A DNA stretch of 64,000 bases from Streptomyces zhihengii (GTDB taxonomy: Bacteria > Actinomycetota > Actinomycetes > Streptomycetales > Streptomycetaceae): positions 186,001 to 250,000 of the forward strand of contig NZ_JAFEJA010000003.1 of the NCBI RefSeq assembly GCF_016919245.1. Direction: 5' to 3'. The notes under the pieces were generated by a model. The model saw only the letters and a program-made list of their open reading frames with translations. It was not told the DNA's origin and searched no databases. This document shows positions 9,601 through 21,600 of the stretch, one piece after another. Both the position numbers and the translations under genes were made by a program. How positions within the stretch are numbered: position 1 is the stretch's first letter; each line of letters begins with the position of its first letter.

Positions 9601-12600
9601 GCCGAACGCCTGCTCCCACTCGGAGAGCGTGAGCGGCTGATGCAGCAGGCCGAACACCTGGTGCGCTCCGGGCACAACCTTCATGACCAGTCAATCCTGC
9701 GGGGAACCACGCGGTACACCTTGCGCGAAGGCATCACCGCACTTGTTGCCGCGGAGTACCACCGCAACGGTCCCGAAGCAGCGTTGGAACTCTCACGCCT
9801 CCTTGCCCAAGCGCACAAATCGCAACGAAACGGGCTTCTTGGCGGGGGGAAGCACGTATCCGACGCACTCCTCGCAGAAGCGCTCAGGGCCTGGCGAGCC
9901 ACGGATCCTGCCCGACAGCATCCGCGTCCATCGAAGAGCGTTGTTCAGCACGTTGACGGACAGGACGTAGATCTCGGCCCGATCATCGACAGGATTACCC
10001 ACGGGAAGCGGAGAGTGTCCCAAGAGCTGGCAGATTTGCTGGCGCAGCTGACCGACATTCACGTCGAGGCCACCTCGGACACCGCTCGCCGGTGGCCGGA
10101 TGACATGGTTATCGAAGCACTCGAACATCACTATGCCGACTCGCAGAATGCAGGGAAGCCACCTTCGACCAACACGAGAGTCGAAATCCGTGGGCAACAG
10201 GTGCCCGTGGGGAAGATCCTCTTCGAGATTCAGCGTGGCAACCGAACAACATCTCGGGAGGTCGCCGAGGCGCTCGAACGGATAGCCGGCATACAGGTAG
10301 AGCAGCGTGCTCGAGCAGCGGGGCGGCGCGAACGCTGGCCGGACGACCTGGTGCTCGAGGCGCTCGAACACCATTACGCGAACCCCGGAAACATAGGGAA
10401 GCCGCCTCCCACCGCAGTCAAGGTGGACATACGGGGGCATCAAGTCCCCCTGGGCGTCATCGCCTGGGACATCATGCATGGCCGACGAAAGACAAAGTCG
10501 ACTGCGCTGCGACAGGCCCTGGAGGCACGAGGGCGGTCTGCCCCAACGGCCTTGACCGGCGGCACCTCACTCCCTGACGTGCGATCCGTCGATCTCCTGC
10601 GCACATCCCCACTGGCAACGGCGCATCTCGACCCGGCGCCTGGTTTGTGGCCGCATCTGCAGGGTGTGGGGGCTGGCTCGGTTGTGGGGGCGTCTTTTGA
10701 TGGTGGTGGGTTTTTCTCTTCGGTGATGCCTGGTGGGTTGGAGGGTTCGTCTGGGTCGGCTGCTGGCTTTGCCGGTTTGGGTGGGTTGTCCGATGGGGGC
10801 TGGGGCTCCGCGATAGTGGTCGGCGGTCTTGCGTCGGCTGCTATGGGAGCTGAGGTGAGTGGTCAGGCTGAGTTGTTGGACCCGGCGCCTGGTTTGTGGC
10901 CGCATCTGCAGGGTGTGGGGGCTGGCTCGGTTGTGGGGGCGTCTCTTGATGGTGGTGGGTTTTTCTCTTCGGTGATGCCTGGTGGGTTGGAGGGTTCGTC
11001 TGGGTCGGCTGCTGGCTTTGCCGGTTTGGGTGGGTTGTCCGATGGGGGCTGGGGCTCCGCGATGGCGCCGGAAGGCTCCAGGACGACAACCGAAGCCGGT
11101 GCTGATCCCGCTTCGGCTGAAGTGCCGGTGGACCCGACATCCCATGAATGGGCGGATTTCAGCGAGCTGGTAGTCAACATCGCTGCCGAAGGTCATGGCC
11201 ATCTCCGTGGCGAAGATGTGGTGCGCTCGGAATCCATGCATGCACCCGCAAGACGTGACGCAGCGTTGCCTGTTGGAGGGCCGTCGTCGGAGCCCGTTGG
11301 CGGCGACGCGTGGTCGGACCGCTCGGTAGTAGCAGCTCTCAAAGCATGGCGTGACGAGAATCGTGAGCCGTGGGGGGCCCTGCCGGGAGCAGAGACCGTG
11401 CAGCCTGTCGACGGACGGCAGGTGCCACTGGGGCAGATATTCGCGAGCATTCTGGCGGGTGAGCGTAAGCCGTCAGCGCACCTCATGAGAGCGACGTGGG
11501 AACTGGCCGGCGCGTTTGCGCTGAGGTCGGACGCTACGGAAGTCGAGGTGATGGAGTGGACCTCGGCGGCAATGAACGACTCTCAGGTTCCTGCCGATTC
11601 GATACCGCCGACTCCAGTGCAGCCATCAGAGTCTGTAGATCATGACCAGTCCCAAATAGCCGCTGGGCCGTCCACTGGACGCGTGCCGAACTCGAAGAAC
11701 ATCGGAACGCAACAATCCCGGAGAGATCATGTTTCCGATGAAACGCTGGCGGAAGCCATCAGGGCCTGGCGCGCAACGGACCCTGAGTGGAAGCACCCGC
11801 ACCCTGCCACGAACGAGGTGCAATATGTTCGGGGGCAAAAAGTCCGTATAGGTGAGATAGTTCGCTCCATTCGGGCAGGAAAGCGAGTGGCAAGCCAAGA
11901 GCTTGTAGAGGTGCTGGACGCGCTGACGGATGTGCATGTGCCTGCCTCGGACCACCTCCGCACGAGGCAAGCTAAGTGGCCTGACGCACTGGTCATAGAG
12001 GCAATTGAGATGTACTACGCCGATCAGGATAACCGTGGGAAGCGGCCGCATTTCAACGAGGTCATCGAAGTTCAAGGTCGCCAAGTGCCGCTGGGTAGAA
12101 TTCTCTATCGGATTTCGGCCGGCATTCGCTCGGAGTCACCCGTCATCGCCGAAGCGCTTCAGCGTGTGGCCAATATTGAAATTTCGTATACTCGTCGGAA
12201 GTTCGAGAGATGGTCTGATCGAGACGTAATCGCGGCTCTCGATCGCTATCATGCCAGTTCCGGCCATATGAACAGACTGCCGAACTATGATGTACACGTT
12301 GAGGTTAGCGGGCGTCAGGTGCCACTGGGGAGGCTGATCTCGAAGATCCGCAGTGGCGAGCGGAAGAATGTATCGGAGGACTTGCAGAGCAAGCTGACTC
12401 GACTGCTGCCAGTAGCTGGGGGCGTTGAATCTGCTGTGGGAGCATCCGGTGCCGTGCCCGGCCTGTCCTTGGCGACTACTGCAAGAACATGGCCGACGGA
12501 AGGTGGTGCGCACCTCTACGCGGTCATGGAGGACGTCCGGGGCGCAACGGCTTGGTCGGGTCCGCTTTTTGAAGCCAATTCCATGATCCCTATGGAGACA

Positions 12601-15600
12601 ACGGGCACGAGCAGCGATGGAACGCAGCAGTCCCTCGTCGTGCCCGCCGCGAATGCTGCGGGATCGGTTGAATCTCGGGTAGTGCCTCATGCCGGGGGGG
12701 ACGCGAGCGTCGAGACCGTCGGTATCTGGGCCGATCCGACGCGGGCCGAGCGAGATAACGTCACGTACCTTGCGGCTGAATGGTTCGGCGTGGAACAGCC
12801 TTCTTCGGGAATGGTTGAACGCGTGCGGCGATTGATCGCTGCGTTGGACCGGTATCGGGCGAGGCAGGAAGGGACAGCGATCCCGACCGGTGTGGAGCGT
12901 GACTCCGCTGGTCTGTCGGCGGGCATCGTTGATCTGGCTGTCGAGTTGCTTGGCGTGCGGGACGCTGAGCGTGTGGCGCGAGACGCGCCGGCTGTCCTCC
13001 CCGCCGTCTTGGTGCGCATGGTGGGTGACGTAGAGCAGACACTCCTTGCGGTCTCGCCGAGTGATGCAAACCCGCCACTGGTCCAAAGTGCCCAAGAGTA
13101 CCTGGCCGACTGGCCGCTCTCGGAGGCAGAACGCGAGCGTCTGACACGACAGGCCGAAGACCTGGTCCGCTCGCAACACAACCTCCATGACCAGTCGGTC
13201 CTGCGCGGAACCATGCGGCACACGCTGCGCGAGGGCATCACCACGCTCGTCGCTGCGGAGTATCACCGCAACGGGCCTGAAGCAGCACTCGAACTCTCAC
13301 GCCTACTCGCCCAAGCACACAGCACCCAACGAACCGGCCTTCTAGGGGGAGGCACCACACCTTCCCGCATGGCCGCCGCTGAAGGCACCAAGCCACACCT
13401 CAACGATGACGGATCAGACACCGATTCGCAGTCGATGCTTTCCTGGCACACCGCAGAGCAGGGTGAGCCAGATGAATCTTCCTCCGAGTCTGATCATGTT
13501 GTTGTGGCCCCCGGTGGTGCTGATGGGCAAGATAGACCGTCTGCTCCTCCTGCTGAGGCGGGCCAGCGTGGGGAGCAGGGTTCGCCGGCTGTTGTGTGGT
13601 TCGACGACGACTCATCGTCCGAGTCTGGTCATGTAGCTCCCGTGCCGGATGCCGGTGCCTCCTCTCCTCGAGCCGCGTCCGCTGAGCCGTCATCGCACCA
13701 ATCGGCCCTGGGCGAACGCGGCACTACGTTTCCTGCTGAGGCGGGCCAGCGTGGGGAGCAGGGTTCGCCGGCTGTTGTGTGGTTCGACGACGACTCATCG
13801 TCCGAGTCTGGTCATGTAGCTCCCGTGCCGGATGCCGGTGCCTCCTCTCCCCGGGGCGCGTCCGCTGAGCCGTCATCGCAGCGGTCGGCCTTGCGACACG
13901 GCGCTGAGTCCGTACCGGCGGCTCTGAGGCGACGAGTGCGCTTCGCGGACATGCCAGAAGCCGAGGTCCCCGACAGCGCGACCTCTGACGTCCGTGAGCT
14001 GGTTCAGGCGTTGGAGAACGAACGAACTCGCAGACGCCGAGCAACTGGGCATGCGGACCCGCACATCCCTGGAAGTCGGGTCGCCGGCTATCCGAGAGGC
14101 ATTCCAAGGGGCGCGGAGCAGGACAGACGGGTATCCGCGCCCCGCGTGCTCACCGCGGACGAACAGCGGGAATGGGTAGAGTTCGTCAGCGACCGGTCAG
14201 TGGGCGATGCGCCAGTCGACGTGAACGAGCGCCTGGCGTGGGGTAGGTCGGTTCGCGACGAGGCGTGGTCTTACTTGCGTGACCTCCAGCGGGAGGTTCT
14301 GTTCGCGCCGAGAGACGGGAAAGCGGCAACGCTCCCGTCAACGGGAGACCTCGACATTCAACTCCCGATGGCGACGATGGACCTGGACAGGCCGGTCGAC
14401 ACGGACCGGGGCTACTTTGACCCCTCCTTCATGGAAGGTGCAAAGGATGTCTTTGCGGACGGCAGCAGTCTGACCCGACACATCACGTCGGCTGGCGGCA
14501 CTCACATCACCCTGCGGGGTGCGGAAGGCGTGGCTCGCACTATCACTGGGCTCCTTCGCCCTCACGATGCGGATGCCGTGAAGGTGCGTGCCGGGCTTCA
14601 GGAGATTCTGACGCGGCGACCTGACGTTCTGCTGTCGAATCTGGCGGGCTCTCGCCGCCGATTGGGTGCCTCCATGCAGCCAGCCGCCGGCGGCGCCCCT
14701 GGGCCTGCTGATCTTCTTGGTGACGGTCACTTCCTGCCTTTCCGCGGGGCGGACGGGCACAGTCGCGTGGCGGTGATCAGGGCACGCAACACGGGCCACT
14801 ACACCCGCTACGAAGATGCCAAGAGTACCGACGATGACACACGTGACACTCATGTCGAACAAACACGTGGGGCTTCCGAGAGCAGCACGCAGTCGACCAG
14901 GCAGGCATCGAACCGCTCTTACGGTGTGAATACGGGTATTCTTCCTGGAGCCGGCACGACCATGATGGGAGCGGTCGCAGCAGCGGGAAGTTACAACCAG
15001 ACCAGCCACGTCACGTCACACACCCTCAGTTCCGGGGAAACGTCGATCGTTTCCACCAAGGGCGCCTCGACTACGTACGTCAATGACATGGCGTACGACG
15101 TGGAGGTGTATGAGCAACTCGGCGACGGCACACTGGCTATGACGGAGGCGGCTCATCGATTTGTTGTGCGCAACGGTTTCCAGTGGCGGGTGCCGGACAG
15201 CCTGACACGCAAGCAGGAGGGCCCTCCGAAACTCCCCCAGGAGATCCGCCTTGCCGAGGCGAAGGCCGTGGCGCCGATCACGGTCGATGACTTCGCACCC
15301 TCCTCCGACTTGGTCCCTTGGGCTCTACAGGTGGCACAGAGGCACGCGGGTGTCACGCTCGCCATGGACGCGGCCGCCGACATCGTGCACTTCTTCCGGC
15401 GCGACACGATGGCGGACTGGCTGATCACTGGGATGCGCGGCACGGTGCGAAGTCCCGATCTGCGTGACGCCAAGGGGCGAGTTGCGGGGTACTTCAGCTA
15501 CAGAGTCGTCCCGGATCCGGCCAGCCCCTCGAAGCTGCAAGCCACCGTTGATGAGGTGGATCAGACTGTGCTGGCCAGCACGTCGGTTGCCAGCTCGCGC

Positions 15601-18600
15601 ACGCGGGCCGTGAACAGGAACGCCAATGTGGCCATCACTGTCGGGCCGGTGGAAAACATGGAAGTCGCCCGAGGCCAGGTCGGCCTCACTGTGCAGGCGA
15701 ACGCGGCCCGCACAGATGCCACGACGGCCACAGCCTCGGGCGAGTCGGTGTCGGGAACAGTCAGGAAAGGGCTCACGGGGCTCTACCAGGCAAACCTTCG
15801 GCTACAGGTCACCTTCACGCCTGGATACGAAACCGCCGGCCTCACACCTCCGTGGTCACTGACGCACGACCAGCCCACCCTGCCGACGGAGCAAGAAGCG
15901 TGGCAGGAAGCGCTGCGCGCTGAACTGACGACCCAACTGCCCGCAAGAGCACTGCTCCGGCTCCCAGAGCAAGAGGCACGAGAGCTGGGTGGCTGGGACC
16001 CGGACACGGGATTGCGGCAGCCCGATGCGAAGGCCCTCCCCGAAGCGCAGGACACATCCCCGGCCCCGCTCACCCCTGCACTCGCACCACCACCCGCAAT
16101 CAGGGGGCCTTTCCTGCAGGTCATGTCCGATCATGTAGGTCGCTTCGACGTGACGGAGCGCGTCAGCAAGCCGCTCCCTGACCGGCGACTTCCCCGGCGT
16201 AACGCCTGGACGCTCCAGCGCACGCAAAGTGACCCGCTGACGGAATCGACCGAGACGCGTACACGTCCTCACTCGCGGCCCTTCATGCGGCGAGCCGTGT
16301 CGCAGGGTGCGACCAGCAGCACCCAGTCCAGCGCCCGCCACAGCGAGTCAAGAATCGCTGCATCTCGTGACGACACCCCGACGGCGCTGCCTGACGACAC
16401 AACGGCACCCTCCCCCGAGGTGGCAACCTCTCTCAGCGATCAGATGCTGCAGCGTGTCCTCGACGACATTCGCAAGCACCCGGAACTTCGGCCGTTTGTC
16501 GACCCGGACCCCTCTGCACTGCGTCGCTTGACCTATCGAGCGTCCAACGCCGTGTCTCACACGGTGCACAAAGCACGGCGTCGTATACAGCAGGCCAATA
16601 GCAAGGAAAAGGTATCGAGTACGACCACACAGTCGCGGCTCCGGGCGAGGACGAACGTCCCCTACCCGAGACCGGGACGCCAAGCTCGCAACGCGCAGAT
16701 GAACAAAAACCAAAGGCTTGGCACGGTCTTCGGCCCTCACCGTCTCGACGGCCGACTGCGAGCGATACTCAACCCCGAGACGGGGGAATGGACTATCACC
16801 CTCAACCGGCACGGAGTCCTCCGCAGGGAAGCGCTCGTCCTGGTGCTAAAGGGTGGCCAGTGGGAAACCCCGACGTGGACCGGCTACCGCCCGGACATCC
16901 GTCTCGTCAACGGACTTGCGGCGACCACCGACACGTCACGCAACTCCGAGGCCAACTACGCCTTGCAGGTGGGACTGGGCGCCGAAGGAGGCGTGCACCC
17001 TGTCAGTCCCAGCGGGCGTGTCACAGCCGGTATCGGCGCATCCATCGGACTCGGCAAGTCCCACGGCTCGGCAACCGGGATCGAAGCCCGGAGCGAGCAC
17101 GTCGTGTCCACGCCTGGAGCACACCTCTTCAAGACCGAGGGGGACTTCAAGGTCACAGCCTTCCTCCAGCGCAGGCCCAGGTCCGTGCCACGCATCCTCA
17201 CCGGTAATTGGCTCCTGTCACCACGCCAACAGGTCCCTCTCAGCGGTGAGGCGGACGGAGCGCTCGTGTTCAAGGCGACGGCGCAGATCTTCCACCCGGC
17301 CCCGCTGATGCCCGACCGGCTGCGCCGTCTTCGACCGCTCACGGAGAGAGACCAGCCGACCCCACCCTCCATACCGCTCACTGCCCGGCAGGCTCTCGCC
17401 CTACGGAATCAATTCAGAAATGCGCCAGAGCCGAGCGACCGCAGCGACACGGAAGACCGCGACACCACGCAGCGTCTCGAGCCCGTGCACCACACTCACG
17501 TGCGGGTCGGACACACCAAGGCTTTGGCCGACCTCATCCGTAAAGTTGTGGCCGAGGTGTCTCCGGAGGAGTCTGCGTGGGCATTCAGTGTTCCGGGCAG
17601 TGACGAGTCTCAAGCTGTTGAAATCCACGCCAACGGCAAGCTTGAAGCCTACGTGGCCTCCATGCTCCGCGACGGACTCCGCCTCGACCGCCTGTTCATC
17701 CAGGGACGCGTCTTCCGGCACGAAGCAGAAGTACGCCTGCATGCCATGCCCCTGCTGCATCGCGCCCAGGACGTTGTCGATACGGGCCTGACAGCAGCCC
17801 GGGTCAACAAGAGCACTCTGTCGGTCAGCACCTCCGCTGGAACTCAGCGCACCACCGCTCTGCGGATCCAAGCCGGCGGGGTCGGAGCCATCGATTCTGC
17901 CGCCCCCGGCCGTACTCCCCTCGTCACGGCAGGAAACGCGGTGTGGAACCTCTACCAGCGCATCCGTATCCGCGCCGAGGCCCAGACACTGGGGGCCTCC
18001 TGGCAGATGCAGGAGGAAAGATCGGGCAGGAAGGTTCGAGCGGGGTACGACAGCACCATTTTCGTAGCCGAGGCATACGCCCGATCGCGCCGATGGGGTG
18101 CACCGGCCCGGACATCCGCGGCAGGCGTCGTCGTTTTCGGGCAGCGCGATGACGTGTTGGACCTGGACGAGGCGCAGGAACTGGGACTCGTCACCAACGG
18201 CCTCCAGCAGCAGGCTCCCGAACCAGGCACCCTCAAGCCCCTCCTGACGATCCCTGCGCACACTTCTGTAGCGGGGACACTGGACCCCTCCGCCGCTGTC
18301 CGAGCCTTCCAGAGAGAGTTGCGTAGCCAAGGGGTGGGTGATGTCCTTCCCGACTTTGCCGTCGGTGACCTGGGAGGTGTGCGCTCCGAGTTCAACGCTC
18401 ATGTCACCCCTCACGGTCTGCTCGCGCACTACGCGCAGCTTGTCCGAGAGGAAGGAGTGACATGGCGGCATTTCCACAAGAAGCTTGTCGGCGCGAACTC
18501 CGGAGAAGTTCGGGTCCGACTGGTGCCAGTCGAGCGCCGCTTCCGGCGAACGCGTCACAATATTGAGATTGAGGAGCAGCGCTCGCTCACGACTGCATCT

Positions 18601-21600
18601 CAGATGGTGACGGAAAGCGAACACCGCGAAGGTGTGGGCATCAGCGGGCTTGTCCTGCCGGGCCTGGGAACCAACGACGACAAGGGAAAATTTGCAGGCC
18701 CCAGACTAGCCATCGCGCCACAAGCAGCAGTCACCGCCTCGAGCAGCCGAGGCAGGACTGTTCAGAACTCGACCACTGACAAGCGGACGGTCACCAGTAA
18801 GGGACTTCACGCTGAATTTGACGTGCAGCTTGATCTCGAGTTGAGCTACACCCGCGCAGACGGTCAGCACGTCACGGTGCGCAAACCGGCCGGCTCGGTC
18901 ATTGAACTGCACGCCGTGCCACTCCTTCAGCCCGACGCGGGGCGTCCAGAGCGGAGTGCAGAAGCCGCCCCGACCCGAACCCCGGTAGCGGACGCGGCCT
19001 CTGAAGACGCACTTGACGTCGATACAGCCATCGAGGTGAAGCCAGCAACCGCAGCCAGTTCGTGGGACACCTTCGCGGACGAGCGGATCCTTGCCGTCCT
19101 GAGAAGCCCTGATGTGGCCATCCTGAACATTGCCGACGCACAGCGCCTTCAGAGGCACGTCGAGGCAGTGACTGAGCATGCCGTGAAGGCGGACCGACGC
19201 CGGCAGGCGACAGATGCCGACAAGAAGACGGCCAAGCTCGCCAGTCTGATCGGCACAGGTAGCCCCATCAACAGCAAGGCTACGAAACATCGTTGGGGCA
19301 AAGCCGCGCCGTCAGCAGCCATCACCGCCGTCAAAATGAACGTTGGCAGCACCACCCTCACCAGACCCGGAACCGCACCTCATCAACAGGTCACGCAGCA
19401 GTTCTCCTCGCACTTCCTTCCCCTGACCGCCCCCCGCGCCCTGGGGCCGAACGGCTACACACCACCCCCGGCACCCGACAGCCCACTGATCGGCTCCATG
19501 ACCGGCACCCTCACCCACTATCTGCGCCCCACCCCGGGACAACGCCCTCGTTTGATCGAAGTGGTAGACGGGCTGACTGTGCAGACAAGGGCCGATCAGG
19601 CGAGCATGACTCAGAGCCAAGAGCAGGCCCTCGGCGTCGAGTCAGCCGTGGTTGGCGCAGTCTTCCCCATGGTGCCCACAGGTGACTCCACCATCAGCAA
19701 TGTGGCTCCCAGCGAACGCCTTCCTGTGGGCAACGCCTCCGAGATGGGCCGCACAGGTCGAGGCCAGACGAATGCAGGGCAGACCGAAGTCGGAAACGAG
19801 GCCGAGCGGATGCTCGCCTTCGAGATCTCCCTAGATCACCGGGTGGAAGCCAGCGTCGTCAGAAGCCGAATGAAGCGCTACGCGGACGCAATCAGCGATG
19901 CGCTCCACGCCATGCGCCGCGCGCCCCAGCGTGGATACGCCGCACTGACCTCACAGTTCGGGTCATCGAGCTCGCCCTCCATCCGCCAGCGGGTTACTCC
20001 CGTCCCATCGCCTAGCAGCAGCGGCTTCTCAGCTTCCTTCACGTCGGAGAAGGGAGCGGTGTTCCTCATCCCCGAGCGAGTAGCCCGTGCGCAGGGGCTT
20101 CTCGACGATTCCCAGTACGAAGCTGTCAGCGCCGCCTACGACACGGTGAAGAAGCTTACCGACCAGCTGGTCGAGGCGAGGATCCACGAGGCTGCTGACA
20201 CGACACTTGAGCGTGACTGGGAGGACCTGTACGGCGCCCTGCGTGAACCGAACCCGGACGCCCGGAAGGCCCTCTACGAAGCGGCCGCGCAGCGCCTCGT
20301 CGCACACCTACTGGAGCGAGCTTCGCGCCGTGACACACTCAGGCGCCTGACAGAAGAGCTGCAGCAGGCGCGGTTGAACGCACGCGAGCAACTGGAATGG
20401 CGCGAACGTGCCCCGGGCGATCCTGATGAGAGCCACCGGCCGGCACTTCACGAGCCCGCCGAGCTCGCGGTCCTGTCGAGCTACCCGCTGGCAGACCCCA
20501 TCCCAGCGCCTGCGAACGTGGTCGAGCCCGACACACAGCCCTACGACGACGAGACGCTACGAATGCTGGCCCTCGAGGCTGAATTTGTCGGCGGGCTCTG
20601 CCCAGGCGGCTCGCTGCCGCCCCAGCACAAGCTGCTGCGCGAGACGTTTATCGCTCATGCTGTGGGCGTTGCGGCCCATGCCAAGCAGAAGGAGGCGCGG
20701 GCAGCGGAAGCTGCCGGAGACAGCGACCTGGCCGCACTGCACCGCGCTGAATTCGCATACCTTGCGACTACACAGCAGGCTGCCATCACTGCGCGCGACA
20801 ACATGCGCACCGCTATCACCCGAGGCATCAGTCATCTGGGGGGCCTGGACACACCTGAAGGGTCCCATCTCGCGCGTGGAGGACTGCTCGACGTGCGGCC
20901 CGGGGAGGCAGCAGCGCTGCGGCACATGCTGGACGCCTTGCGGACGTCGGAGACCGATGGGGAGGCTGCGGACGCGGCAGACGACGTGACGAGTATGCGT
21001 CAGACGTATGTCGACCGGCTGAAGGACGAGAGCGTCCGCGCAGACGTGCAGCAAGTCGTCCAGGCATGGGCGCACGACAATATCCCGCAAGGTTCGGATG
21101 CACCCCCCACCGCACAATTGGCGGACCGGCCGCTGGCCGAACGGAGGGCCCTGGCCGCGCGGGAACTGCTGGGCAAGCCGTTCATCTTCGAAGCGGGACG
21201 CGACAGCGAGGCCAGCAGCACTACGCACTACACAGCACCCGACGGCACCGTCTTCGACATTCTCGACCCCCATGACACCGCCGACCCCTTGGCGACGGCA
21301 GGAGAGGGGCTTCCGCTGTCGCTTGAGGCGGCCCGACGCGTACTCCAGCAGCCCAGCGAGAACCCTCTCACCCGCAACCCTGCGCAGACAGCGCGCAATG
21401 TACGCAGCCAACTTGCCCAGCGACTGCGCCTCGACAGCCAAGACAATGCCCCTTGGCTGCAGGCAGCCTTCGACGACGGCGGAACCTGGCTACAGACAGA
21501 GGCGAACCGAGACGTCTTTACCGACCTCGACGTGCAGGCCGCCCAGCTCGGCGACCTAGACGCTCGGCATGCAACAGAACTCACACAGACTCGTGCGCTG

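Noticed and set aside
20580-20640. Possible catalytic Cys for the OTU-like region in FVGGLCPGGSLPP
   Set aside because: It lies more than 200 residues before the OTU-like pattern and lacks the DGxC(L/F) context; V4860 aligns better with the expected Cys position.
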